A stretch of 64,000 nt of DNA. Origin: Aselliscus stoliczkanus. Taxonomy: Eukaryota > Chordata > Mammalia > Chiroptera > Hipposideridae. Numbering within the stretch: the stretch's first letter is position 1; every line of letters starts with the position of its first letter. Both the position numbers and the translations under genes were made by a program. Below are positions 13,056-23,860 of the stretch, piece by piece. The notes under the pieces were generated by a model that ran no database searches, had not been told where the DNA came from, and worked only from the letters and a program-made list of their open reading frames with translations. The stretch spans positions 33,328,501-33,392,500 of the forward strand of contig CM066729.1 of assembly GCA_033961575.1 (NCBI GenBank). Reading direction: 5' to 3'.

Positions 13056-13946
13056 TTGCAGAATATAATAAAGGACAAAGAAGGACACTTCATAATAATA
13101 AAGGGATTGATCCAACAAGAGATCATAACCCTAGTAAATATCTATGCACCCAACATAGGAGCTCCTAAATATATAAAACAGATATTGTCAGACATAAAGA
13201 TGGAGATCAACAGTAACACTATCATAATAGGGGACTTCAACACCCAGCTGTCACCAATGGACAGATCCTCCAGACAGAAAATCAATGCAGAAACAGCGAC
13301 CTTAAATGACACATTAGACCAGCTGGATTTAACTGATATTTTCAGAGCATTTCACCCCAAAGCTACAGAATATACATTCTTTTCAAGTGCACATGGAACA
13401 TTTTCCAAGATAGAACACATGTTAGGCCACAAAACAAGTCTCAATCAATTTAAGAAGATTGAAATCATTTCAATTGTCTTCTCTGACCACAATGCTATGA
13501 AACTAGAAATCAGTTATAAGAAATCCAGGAAGCTGACAAATAAATGGAGGCTAAATAACATGCTACTAAATAGTGAGTGGGTCACAAATGAGATCAAGGA
13601 GGAAATCAAAAGATACCTTGAGACAAACGAAAATAAAAACACCATGACCCCAAATCTCTGGGATGCAGCGAAAGCAGTCCTAAGAGGGATGTTCATAGCC
13701 CTGAAGGCCTACATAAAGAAGGAAGAAAAATCTCAAATTGGCAAGGAAGAAGTAAAATTGTCATTATATGCAGATGACATGATACTATATTTAGAGAACC
13801 CCAAAGACTATATCAAAAAACTATTGCAACTGATAGGCGAATTCAGTAAGGTATCAGGATACAAAATCAATATTCAGAAATCAGTTACATTTGCATATAC
13901 CTGTTGGGAGCTGACAGCACCCCAATATTTGACAAAGTCACATTGA
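13056..13946 (+). pseudogene. L1 ORF2 remnant: endonuclease fused to late reverse transcriptase
   Basis: This 296-residue open frame begins inside the L1 endonuclease. Residues about 10-150 carry endonuclease motifs: [24 protein letters not shown] and the SDHNAM catalytic-site region. Residues about 150-225 belong to the segment following the endonuclease. At about residue 228 ([20 protein letters not shown]) it jumps directly to the reverse-transcriptase core with the catalytic YADD motif, followed by [12 protein letters not shown]. The intervening N-terminal part of the polymerase is gone, yet the frame stays open across the join. The last 15 residues are read into the inserted LTR, so the stop is not an L1 stop. 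ORF2p normally nicks DNA and copies L1 RNA; this remnant lacks most of the polymerase and cannot do so. Confidence 0.85.
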
Positions 13947-15129
13947 AATAAAGATCCACGCTCAGCACTGGATGTCTAGAGTGCTGCCTTATGATTGGTC
14001 ATGTAATATCTCCTGCCTCTATGAACCCATGTGCCTTTCCTCTACATCAGATCCTATAGGAGATAGTACTTTCACTGTATTTAAGTCCCTGTGGTACTCC
14101 AATAAAAGATGGCTATGCAAGTCAATGACAGGCACGATCTCCTAAAGAGAAGGAGACAACCCAAGCCAGGCTGTAGCCCTGTGTGGACCCCAGGACTGAG
14201 AAAGAGGGGACTCAAGCCTCTTGGAAACAGAGACTCAGACCCCTGGCCACATGATAACATCAGTCTGTTGAGCTCACTTGCCTATGACTACTGCTGTGAA
14301 AGGTCTCCTTGAAGATTAAAGCCCCCAGGCCATGAGAATTCCGGTAAGAGGCAATTTACTGACCATGGGGTATGTTAATCTACAGCCTTATTTGAATTCT
14401 TTCCCTTGTACCTTGTTACAGCAACAGATACTGAAGCTTTGACTGAGAAACAGATGCTACCTCCACAGGATAAGAGAGGTGTGAGACCCCCTTTGGTTAC
14501 TAAGTATTGTATTTACATAGGAATAGATTTTAGATACTTTTACCCTAAACACAGCCACTGCTAGTCTCTTAGTAATAGCTCAAGTATATGCCCTGTGAGT
14601 TTTATGATTGTGTTTAGCTGCTAGAATTTAGGATAATTATTAGATAGTCAAGATAGTCATGATGAGCATTCTTTCAGAGATATGCAGAAACTAAGTCTGA
14701 GTCTCATAAAGATTATCATAGTAAAAGACAAGATAATCCTTAAACGACGGGCCTGCTGAGTGGCGCGGTGGTTAAGCACTGGCTTGGGAAGCCAGCGGAC
14801 CTGGTTCATGTCCTACATATGAGGGCCAGTGACACTGCCCTCAAAAAATAAAAAATAAAAAAGATACTCCTTAAACGGAAGAGTAAGTCACAGTGCACCC
14901 TGGAGAGAACACTTACAGGGAAGTAGAGACTGTAGGAGTCCTGAGAAATAAAAAAACATCAGTTGTGATTTTGGTAATGGTCAAGAGTCCCTATAAAAGG
15001 GACATGCTGTAACAGTAAAGTGTGACACTTCTCTGAAATTCTCCCGATATCTCCACTTCCTTCTTTTGCCTCGCCAACTCTGTCTCCACCTGAGGGAACC
15101 CCTGGACTTGCAGGAGCTGGACTCCCGCA
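13902..15129 (+). mobile_element. Solo LTR 'B' (class II ERV-like), inserted in L1 ORF2
   Basis: It begins TGTTGGGAGCTGACAGCACC and ends GAGCTGGACTCCCGCA. The perfect 6-bp duplication TATACC flanks it at 13896-13901 and 15130-15135, and removing the LTR plus one copy restores continuous L1 sequence. A TATA box (CTATAAAAGG, about 14991-15000) is followed about 20 bp later by ACAGTAAAGTG, the position of the AATAAA signal in copy C, so R would be short, as in some beta-type retroviruses. A SINE (14747-14862) is inserted within it. No internal viral sequence remains, so this is the product of LTR-LTR recombination. Confidence 0.9.
14747..14862 (+). mobile_element. tRNA-headed SINE, short form
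   Basis: Landmarks are GAGTGGCGCGGTGGTTAAG (A-box region), a GGCTTGGGAAGCC hairpin, a GGTTCATGTCC B-box region, CATATGAGGGCCAGTGACAC, TGCCCTC and an A-rich tail. It is flanked by GATAATCCTTAAACG (14732-14746) and GATACTCCTTAAACG (14863-14877), a 15-bp target duplication with one mismatch. It interrupts solo LTR B. Confidence 0.9.
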
Positions 15130-15240
15130 TATACCAATAATAAACTAATGGAAGGAGATATTAGGAAAACTGTCCCATTTACAATTGCTTCAAGAACTAT
15201 AAAATACCTATGAATAAATATAACCAAAGAAGTAAAAGAT

Positions 15241-15570
15241 ATGTACTCAGAAAATTATAAGACACTGAAGAAAGAAATAAAAGAAGATACAAATAAATGG
15301 AAACACCTACCATGCTCATGGATAGGAAGAATTCATATAGTTAAAATGTTCATACTGCCTAAAGCAATATATAGATTAAATGCAATTCCTATCAAACTAC
15401 CAAAGGCATTTTTTACTGAAATAGAAAATATAATCATAAAATTTATATGGAACCATAAAAGACCCCGAATAGCCTTGGCAATCCTGAGAAATAACAAAGT
15501 AGGGGATATCAAGCTACCAGACATCAACACATACTACAAGTCTACAGTAATTAAAACAGTATGGTACTAG
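15241..15570 (+). pseudogene. L1 ORF2 remnant: region after the polymerase core
   Basis: This 109-residue frame carries typical L1 ORF2 sequence downstream of the polymerase core: [38 protein letters not shown] and [14 protein letters not shown]. It continues the L1 interrupted by LTR B, and upstream sequence from 15136 (TNNKL-type region) joins the left L1 half. Further ORF2 sequence in other frames extends to about 16720, including an incidental 146-residue frame at 16282-16722 carrying the ORF2 C-terminal region ([41 protein letters not shown]). Frameshifts separate these parts, so no functional product is possible. Confidence 0.85.
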
Positions 15571-17204
15571 CATAAAAACAGGCAAATAGATCAGTGGAGC
15601 AGAACAGAGAGCCCAGAAATAAATCCATGCATACACAGACAATTAATCTATGACAATGGAAGCAAGAATTTATGCTGGGGTACAGATAGTTTATTTAATA
15701 AATGGTTCTGGGAAAATTGCACTGACACATGCAAAAAAATTAAACTGGTCACCTCCTTACGCCATATACAAGAACAAATTCAAAATGGATTAAAGACTGA
15801 AATGTAAGACCTGAAACCAAAAAAATTCGTAGAAGAAAATATACGGAGTAAATTTGCAGACATATGGTGAGCAATATTTTTACTGATATGCCCATGGGCA
15901 AGGGAAGTAAATGAAAAAATGAATCTATGGGATTACATCAAGCTTAAAAGATTTTTTCACAACAAAGGAAACCATCAATAAAACAAAAAAGAAGCTTACT
16001 GAATGGAAGAAGATATTTGTCAATGATATATCTGATAAGGGGTTAATATCCAAAATTTATAAAACACTCGTACAACTCAACACTAAAAAAACAAACAACC
16101 CAGTTAAAAAATGGGCAGGGGATATGAAGAAACATTTCTCTAAAGAGGACATACAGATGGCCAACAGGCATATGAAAAAATGTTCAACCTCACTCATCAT
16201 TAGGGAAATGCAAATAAAAACCACAATGAGATAGCACCTCTCTCCAGTCAGAATGGCTATCATCAATAAATCAACAAACAAGTGTTGTCCGGGCTGTGGG
16301 AAAAAGGGAAACCTGCTGCATTCTTGGTGGAATTGCAGATTGGTGCAGCCACTATGAAAATCAGTATGGAGGTATCTCAAAAAACTGGAAATGGAACTAC
16401 CTTTGACCCAGCAATTCCACTCCTAGGTATTTGTCCTGAAAAACCCCAGACACTAATTCGTAAAAATATATGCCCCCCTATGTTCATTGCAGCACTATTT
16501 ACAATAGCCAAGACTTGGAAACAATTGAAATGCCCATCAGTAAATGACTGGATTAAGAAACTGGGGTACATTTACACAATGGGGTATTATGCAACTATAA
16601 AGAAGAAAGAAATCATACCATTTCCAATGATACGGATGGACCTAGAGAACATTATGTTAAGTGAAATAAGTCAGTCAGAAAAAGACAAATACCATATGAT
16701 CTCACTTATATGTGAAATCTAAAGAACTGAGTAAATGAGCAATGTGAACAGAAATAGTCCTAGAGACACAAAGAGAAAAACTGATGATTGCTAGATGGGA
16801 TGGGGATGGGCATGAGGGAGAAGGGGAAGGGATGAGGCAACACAAACTGATAACTACAATACTACTGCAGAGACAGAAGAGACAGTTTAAGGAATATAAT
16901 CAATAAGGTTGTAAATATTTTTTTAGGGGATCAGATGGACTCTTGTCAGGGACATTACTTCATCGACAGTGCAGTGGCCTGACTACTGCACTGTACATCT
17001 GAAGCTGTTGACTATAATTTAATACATATATAGTCATGGGATGTGGAATATAGTGTGGGGATGTAGTCAATGGAATTGCAATAGATATGTATGATATCAG
17101 GGATGAAGGGACAGGCGAGTGGGGAGAGGGTAGATACTTTGTAAAGGGTGAAAAATGTAACTATTGCATTGTTTTGTACATATACACCTAAACTGCTTGG
17201 CAAA

Positions 17205-17390
17205 CATTGACCTATGGCCCACCCAAATGTGACTTACTGCCTGTTTTTATATGACTTATGAACTAAGAATAGTTTTTACATTTTTAAATGGTTGAAAAAC
17301 ATTGAAACAGCTTTTGTGATGTGAAAATTATATGAAATTCAAAGTTTGTTGTTTATAAATAAAGTGTTATTGGAACATAAAAAGTAAAAA
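17205..17390. mobile_element. hAT-like DNA-element remnant (tentative)
   Basis: Segments GGCAAACATTGACCTATGGC, CTGCCTGTTTTTATATGAC and AATAAAGTGTTATTGGAACA resemble a common mammalian medium-reiteration element of the hAT group. Only the order of these segments supports the call; an internal portion is AT-rich and diverged. Confidence 0.4.
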
Positions 17391-17424
17391 TAAAAAAAAA
17401 TACAAGTGAAAATTTAGCATGCTA

Positions 17425-17860
17425 ATCTCAAGTTCCATCCATCTTTTCTGGTAGTAATTCATCTTTTCTTCTGGCTGAGCAATATTCCATTGTATATATG
17501 TACCACATCTTCTTTATCATGCTAAGCAAAAAAAGTCAGGCAGAAAAAGTTGAGAACCATAAGGTTTCACTCATATGTGATATATAAAACTGAAAACAAC
17601 AAAAGGACAAGACAAATAAGCAAAAACTCATAGACACAGACAACAGTTTAGTGGTTCCAAGAGAGGAACAGGGGGGCAGGAAGGAAGTAAAAGAGGATAA
17701 AAGGGGTCAAATATATGGTAATGGAAAAAGAACTGACTCTGGGTGTTGAACACACAATGCAATATATAGATGATGTATTATAGAATTGTACACTTGAAAC
17801 CTATAAAGTTTTGCTAAACATGTCACCCAAGTAAATTTAATAAAAAAAATTTTTTTTTAA
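17425..17860 (+). mobile_element. L1 3' end with 5' inversion
   Basis: From about 17425 to 17520 the sequence is the reverse complement of late L1 ORF2 (GAGCAATATTCCATTGTATA, CATCTTCTTTATC). At about 17521 it switches to forward L1 (ATGCTAAGC...CATATGTGATATA) and runs to the 3' end (CACCCAAGTAAATTTAAT plus an A-run). An inverted 5' segment joined to a forward 3' segment is the signature of twin priming during L1 insertion. Confidence 0.75.
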
Positions 17861-18645
17861 TGAAAGTGAAATACTTTGCTGGAGAAGAAAGTTGGTTTCT
17901 GGAACCAGAGCGTCTTTCCCTATAGCCATTGAAGTTTGATAGTAAAGGAGAGGATTTTTAAGTCCTTGTTAATATGCACCTTATTTTATTCAATTATATG
18001 TCCTGGGAACTAGCAAAATCATTGATAGACTTAGTACTCAATTGGTTTCTTGAGTGACTAAAAATGAGAAGAGAGTACTGACACACTATTAAATATTCTT
18101 CAAGCATTTCTTTCCCTTTTTCTGGGAAAAGCTATATGTTAAATCAAAATGCCGAAAATAATTGAATATAATTCACAAAATTTAAGTGTATAATTATATT
18201 AATTTTAACAAATGTAGTATAACCACCACCGTAGTCATGATATAGAACTTTTGCATCACCCCAAAGTCTTCCTTCTTGTTATTTTGCAGCCGACCCTGTT
18301 CCCTCACCACTGGTCCTGTAAGCACAGATCTGCTTTCTGTCACTGTAGGTTTGCAATAATACAGTAAGTGGTCTTTGTGTCCAGCTTCCCTGGACAGCAA
18401 TGACGTTCCCAGGAACAGTGCAGCATTAAACATATGATGTATATAGTTTACATGTATTTTGTAGATTGATATAAATTTGATAAAAAAACAAAACAAACAT
18501 TCTTTCCACTTGAAAATTTAAAAACAATTTTTCTAGTAAAAAAAAAAAGCCTGGGTAAATGGGAAATACAAATGGACATTGCAGCATTTCTTTAAAAAAA
18601 AATAATAATACAAACACTACATATTAACTGTTAAGGCATGCATTT
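17861..18645. other. Unassigned non-coding stretch
   Basis: The 18194-18420 part resembles antisense L1 3'-region text (ATTAATTTTAACAAATGTAG, CAACCCTGTT-like and TTTCTGTCACTGTAGG segments), but the match is too weak to call firmly. The rest is AT-rich. Confidence 0.4.
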
Positions 18646-18664
18646 AAAAAGTGACCAGGAGGAA

Positions 18665-18762
18665 GTCCGGCCGAGTGGCGCGGTGGTTAAGTGCTGGCTT
18701 GGGAAGCCAGCGGCCCCGGTTCGGGTCCCACATATGAGGGACGGTGACACTGCCCTCAAAAA

Positions 18763-18811
<49 letters not shown>
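18665..18811 (+). mobile_element. tRNA-headed SINE, short form, long (AAAT)n tail
   Basis: Head GTCCGGCCGAGTGGCGCGG, hairpin GCTGGCTTGGGAAGCCAGC and B-box region GGTTCGGGTCC are followed by TGCCCTC and a tail of about eleven AAAT units. A perfect 19-bp target duplication (AAAAAGTGACCAGGAGGAA) lies at 18646-18664 and 18812-18830. The exact duplication and intact promoter boxes indicate a recent insertion. Confidence 0.95.
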
Positions 18812-18813
<2 letters not shown>

Positions 18814-18857
18814 AAAGTGACCAGGAGGAAAAACAGCCTTAAAGATAGACAGAGCCA

Positions 18858-19287
18858 GGCCGGCCAAGTGGCTCATTGATTAAGAGCTGGTTTTGGGATG
18901 CCAGTGGCCTGGGTTCAGATCCCACATATTAGGGCCAGTGACACTGCCCTCTACAGCTAACAACAGCTCCACCTGGAACTGGGCTGTGCGAGCCCTGGCG
19001 ACAGTGTGGCTGTAGCCCCTGCTGCAGTGGGCTGCCATAGGCTACAGTGAGTGGCCGGAAGCCAGCGTGAGCTGCCAATAGCCGCAGTGAGCGACCATCC
19101 AGAGGCCAGCGACCGATCTACCTCATTCGGAAAGAGTGCAATGACAATACCAACATGGGCCAGGGAAGCAACATCCTCCGCAACTAGACTGAAGAACAAA
19201 AAGACAGCACCTTGTCTATTCCCCTGCCCTGATTCCCCAACACTGTTCCCCTTCCCTAATTCCCCAATAAAATCTTTTTTAAAAAAA
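18858..19287 (+). mobile_element. tRNA-headed SINE, long form with T+ type tail
   Basis: The first about 100 bp match the short SINE (GGCCGGCCAAGTGG...GACACTGCCCTC). Where the short form passes into an A-tail, this one continues for about 320 bp with a body beginning TACAGCTAACAACAGCTCC, which is not tRNA-like. It ends with a C/T-rich stretch, AATAAA (19266-19271), TCTTTTTT (19273-19280; a possible RNA polymerase III terminator) and A7. This signal order is that of 'T+' SINEs. Reading frames on both strands inside it (97 and 117 residues) are incidental. Confidence 0.9.
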
Positions 19288-19309
19288 GGTAGAACCAATA
19301 GCATATGCA

Positions 19310-19705
19310 TATATGTAGATGAGAAGCGGAGATATTCATTTTAAGGATTTGGCTCATGCAGTTGTGGAGATCAGCAAGTCTAAAATCTGCAGGGTAGCCA
19401 GCTGGAGATCCAGAGAAGAATTCACATTGTAGGTGAGTCTCAAAGAGGTGAGCTGGCAGAATTCTCTTCCTTTAGAGAGGTCAGTTTATTGTTTGTGTGT
19501 TATCATTAAGGCCTTCAACTGATAGGATAAAACCTAAGCACACTATGGAAGATAATCTGCTTTACTCAGTGCCTACTGTAAATGCTGATCTCATCAAAAA
19601 AAAAAAAAAAAACACCTCCACAGAAATACCGAGAAAAATGTTTGTTCAATATATGGATACCATTACATAGTCAAGTTGACACATAAAATTAGCCATCTCA
19701 ATTTA
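19310..19705 (-). mobile_element. Old LTR-like repeat, minus strand
   Basis: Read on the minus strand it starts near GGCTAATTTTATGTGTCAAC, contains AGCATTTACAGTAGGCACTGAG and ends beyond TGAGCCAAATCCTTAAAATG. The same family lies twice in forward orientation at 23505-24245. An A18 run near 19596-19613 lies within it. The family name is uncertain; it is most likely an ERVL/MaLR-related LTR. Confidence 0.5.
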
Positions 19706-20017
19706 TAGGAATTAAAAAAAAAATGCCAACAAGACAAAAACTAAGCTAAGAAAATCACTAGGAATAAATGATAAAGATAAAAGCAGAAATTAAGGAGATA
19801 GAGAATATAAAAACAACAGATCTGATTAATAAATGAGTAAATCAGAAATCAGATTTTTTTTTTAGTATAATAACAAATTAGACAAACCACAGGCAATTAT
19901 TTCAAATTATCATAATATGTGGAAACAGCTATACTGATATGATCCATGTTATATGTGTAAATGAGATGTTTACATTTTAGAAATTGGGCTTGCATTACTA
20001 CTAGTTTATTTTCCAGC

Positions 20018-20073
20018 TTTTTTGATGTATATGAAAATTTAAATTGTATATATTTAAGGTTCACAGCTTGATG

Positions 20074-20130
<57 letters not shown>

Positions 20131-21080
20131 TCACTATATTCAATCTACTTAACATACCCATCACCTCACATAGTTACCATATTCTCTTTTATTTTGTGTG
20201 TGTGTTGGGGGGAGGGAGAACACTTAAGACTACTTTCTTAGCAAATTTCAAGTATACAATGCAGAATTGTTAACTATCATTACATTTTTATACATTAGAC
20301 TCCATGTATCCTTCATAACAAACTTCGTACCCTCTGACCAACATCTCCACAAGTTTTCCTTTCCCCAGCTCCTGGTAACCATGCTACTTTTACTTCCATA
20401 AGACTCCTTTAGATTCCACATAAAAGTGAGATCATGCAGTATTTGTCTTTCTATGTCTGGCTCCTTTCACTTAGTGCCCCTCAGATTTATCAGTGTTGTC
20501 AAAAATGGCAGTATTCTCTTTCTCTCTATCTCTATCTCTTTTTTGCTCTTTTTTTTTTTTTTTAAGGCTGAATAGCATTTCATTGCATATATATTCTCTT
20601 TATTCATTTATCTGTCACTGGACATTAGTTTGTTTCCATATACTTGTAATTGTGAATAATGCTGAAATGAATATAGGGGCAAAGATATCTCTTTGAGACC
20701 CTGATTTCATTTCTTTTGGATTTACACTCAGAACAGGGATTGCTGGATCATAAAATAGTTTTATTTTTAATTTTTGAGGAACCTCCAAACTCTTTTTTCA
20801 TATGCTATCCCAAATAACCTGATTTAAAATGAGCAGAGGACCTGAATAAGCATTTCTCAAAAGAAAAGTACAAATGGCCTACAGGGTTATGAAAAGATGG
20901 TCAACTTCACCAAATCATCAGGGAATTGCAAAACAAAAACACAATGAGCTATCACCTCATACCTATTTGTATGGCTATGATGAGGACGTGGAGAAAGTGC
21001 TGATGAAGATTTGGAGAAAAAGGACACCCTTCTACACTGCTGATGGGAATATAAATCAGTACGGCATTATTACTAATAAA
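20018..21080 (-). mobile_element. L1 on the minus strand with 5' inversion
   Basis: From about 20018 to 20815 the minus strand reads as late ORF2 and 3' UTR of an L1 (plus-strand landmarks: GGCTGAATAGCATTTCATTG, CAGGGATTGCTGGATCATA, CCTCCAAACTCTTTTTTCAT). From about 20816 to 21080 the orientation flips: upstream L1 text is on the plus strand (GAGCAGAGGACCTGAATAAG, CATTTCTCAAAAGAAAAG, TGCTGATGGGAATATAAATC). In L1 order the second block precedes the first, so this is one element with an inverted 5' segment. A (TA)n run at 20079-20125 interrupts the 3' UTR. Confidence 0.75.
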
Positions 21081-21223
21081 AAAGAGTGAAACTAATGTAA
21101 TGCACAAGCTATTATATTGCAACAGTAACTAAAACTTGTTTTCCACTTTAGGTCATGGGATTATGTGTTCTAAATACAATTGGAAATCAAAATGTTTTCT
21201 CTTTTGTTATAATAATGAATATA

Positions 21224-21349
21224 GGGCCGGCTGAGTTGAGCGATGGTTGGGTGCTGGCTTGGGAGGCCAGTGGCCCGGCATGTGGGGGCCAGTGACACTG
21301 CCCTCAAAAACACACACACACACACACAAAAAAAAATAAAATAAAATAA
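21224..21349 (+). mobile_element. tRNA-headed SINE, short form
   Basis: Head GGGCCGGCTGAGTTGAGCG, hairpin GCTGGCTTGGGAGGCCAG, GGGGGCCAGTGACACTGCCC and a tail of (CA)n, A-run and (AAAAT)n. A small deletion removes most of the B-box region. A perfect 13-bp target duplication (AATAATGAATATA) lies at 21211-21223 and 21350-21362. Confidence 0.9.
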
Positions 21350-21362
21350 AATAATGAATATA

Positions 21363-23500
21363 ATATTCCATATCAAAGCTAAAACACTACTCGATATAAA
21401 ACAGAATTTTAAGTAAATTTGTGAGGTTATGAAATACCAGGTAACAAAAAAAATAAGAATGGTTGATACACAGAGTTTAAAGGTTTTCCTTTTAATTCAA
21501 TATTTGTTTTGTTTTAAAACTTTCAAAAATAAGTAAATATAATGTCTGTGCTACTTACATATGTAAATAAAATCAGGTGGAAGCTATCACTAAATCATGT
21601 GGTCCTCTACCACATTGGTGATGGAAAAAAATATTAGATAATCTGAAAGAAGACAGTAAGTAACAATGCCAATAGAAATCAAATTTACAAAAAAGTAAGC
21701 TATAGAAAGTCTTCAGTGCTGACTAACCTAATTTAAGATGCCTGATATTAAATCAATATTGTTGTCACAATTCATTTTTTAAATATTGCATCATTGTCAC
21801 GTTGGCACCATATGGTGTATCATATGACGAGTCCATCAGTATGAAAGTAAAAACTGTCACTATTAAATCAACTCCATTACAGAAAAAAATGAGAAATAAA
21901 AATATGATTTTAGTATAGCAAACCAGATGTACTTTCCTGAGTTCATGAAATTAAGAACCATATAAACCTTCAAAGTACTTAATGCTAATACCAGGCTTTA
22001 TAGAACCTAAGATTGTTTTGAGTTAAGGAGATGTTCCCCAAAATTAGACTCACCATGTTTCTCTCTCTTTTATTCTGAAGATTAAGTTAGTTCTGCTGAT
22101 ATTTTAATAGTGTCTCAGAGTAGAAACCTAGTTTATGAAGAGCTAATGCAGGTGTTTTGAAAGAAATGTCTAAAATGGAGTGACTAATGTTTTTTGTCGC
22201 CTGAGACACTGCAAATTTGTATGCCTCAAGAAAACCTAAATTGATTGTAAAGTAGATCTAAACAAGTATAATTAGGCAAAGAATTATCATTTTCAAGATA
22301 TATTTAGTTGATATCAATATGGATAAATATTCATAATACACTTAACTTTATAAATTGATCTTAGAAGAAGCTTTATTTTCAATGAGAATTCTAATACTAT
22401 TTATTCTCTAAGACAAGGTATTGAAAACTGAAAAATATGAAAGATTAAGCTTTTATTCCACACATGTAAAACCTGATCCTACCAAGAGATTACGTACTTT
22501 AACAGTATAAAAATATTTATTCTGAAACATCATATATAACAAATATTTATGTTTAAAGCAACTTTAGGCTTACTCCTGGGATGCTGTAAAGTTTGCTAAT
22601 TTTAACAAACCAAGATATTATGGTACACTCATTGGCCTGAATATGTATATTTGTAAGGATGTAGGAAATTGCATTCATAAAAAATTTACATTTAATTTAT
22701 ATGAGGGTGTTGATACTACAGACAAATAAATATTTTTGATTCAAAAAGTTAGAATTTTTTACCATATTAAGAACAATATTCAAAATGAAATCCATGGGAA
22801 TTTTATTTCTTTCATATTTTCCACATAGTTCAATACTGGGGATTAAATTCACAGTCAAAAATTCGAATACAATATTTTGCTTGGACTATAGTTTGGAAAT
22901 TGGTGGATTGAACAGAATTACATGTATACATAAAATACCCTAGTGCAATTGTGCAAATCATCTTTTATTGGATATAACAGATCTTAACATTAAAAAAATG
23001 ATACTTAGACTTCATTCACTGAGAGAAAACATACTAATATATGAGGAGATTTAACATTCCTATGTGAATTACAAAACATTTACTAAAGAGTGGGCTAAAA
23101 AATGAATCCATGCGTTATTTATTTTTATTTTTTTCAATTTCTGCAAGTCTCAAAAGTTGCAAGAAAGTTTGTTTCTTCACTTCAGTGGACTCAATTTTAA
23201 TCAACTAATAATTTGAAATGAAATCATGTATTTTTTTATAAAATGCTGAAGTTAAAACATCTATGAATACTTAATTTTTTAAGTACTTCTGTAAGAAATA
23301 ATAATTTAAGTGCATTAAGCAAAATAATGAATTAAATAAGAACTTTATTTACTCTTCTGGGGAGAGTGTTAGTGCAGTTTTGATTGTATGCAGGATGGTA
23401 TTATGTGAAGTGGAATTATGACCTTGTTATTCTCTTTATTTGGAAATTAAGTATGGTTTAAAGAGATGTGTATGTGTGCCAAGTTTGCAAGAGGTGGATG
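21363..23500. other. Unassigned AT-rich DNA
   Basis: More than 2 kb with no recognised gene or repeat; no open frame reaches 60 residues here. It may contain unique or very old sequence. Confidence 0.6.
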
Positions 23501-23504
23501 TGTG

Positions 23505-23860
23505 ATGGTTAATTTTATGTGTCAGTTTGACTTGACCACAGACTTCCCAGGTTAAACATTATTTCTGGGTGTTTCTGAGAGAGTATTTCCAGGTGAGATT
23601 AGCATTTGAATTGGTGGACTCAGAATAATAGATCACCTTCCCCAAAGTGTGTGGGCATCACCCAATCCCCAGAGAGTATAAAGAGACCAAAAAGCAGAGT
23701 AAGAGAGGATTCAATCCCTTCCTGACTGCTTATTTGAACTGGAACCTTGGTCTTCTGCCCTTAGACTGAGATTTACACCATCCCCTGTTCCTCAGGTATT
23801 TGAACTCAGACTGGATTAACACCTCTGGCTTTCCTGGGTCTCCACTTTGGAGTCTGGTGT
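23505..23860 (+). mobile_element. Old LTR-like repeat, first of a tandem pair
   Basis: Begins TGATGGTTAATTTTATGTGT and carries TTCTGGGTGTTTCTGAGAGA, GATTAGCATTTGAATTGGTG and CTTTCCTGGGTCTCCACTTT. It ends abruptly at the start of a second, similar copy. Family likely LTR (ERVL/MaLR-related), not certain. Confidence 0.55.

Larger units (their letters stand above)
13047..17200 (+). mobile_element. LINE-1, internally deleted and interrupted by solo LTR 'B'
   Basis: L1 sequence runs from the endonuclease part of ORF2 (13047) to the LTR (13901), then resumes at 15130 and continues through the ORF2 C-terminus (15130-15800), the ORF2 end (about 16000-16720) and the 3' UTR ending near 17200 (landmarks: TAGATACTTTGTAAAGGGTG, TTGTTTTGTACATATACACC). 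The 5' UTR, ORF1 and the start of ORF2 are absent. About 1 kb of reverse transcriptase is also missing at the 13735-13745 junction. Several stops and frameshifts make it inactive. Confidence 0.9.

Noticed and set aside
18665..18740. Possible tRNA gene from the A-box/B-box and hairpin
   Set aside because: The acceptor stem does not close, the sequence continues into a SINE tail with target duplications, and the same head occurs in several other copies.
18957..19310. 117-residue minus-strand frame and 97-residue plus-strand frame
   Set aside because: Both lie entirely in the long SINE.
20079..20125. (TA)n as a possible replication or regulatory element
   Set aside because: Ordinary microsatellite inside an L1 3' UTR; no supporting structure.
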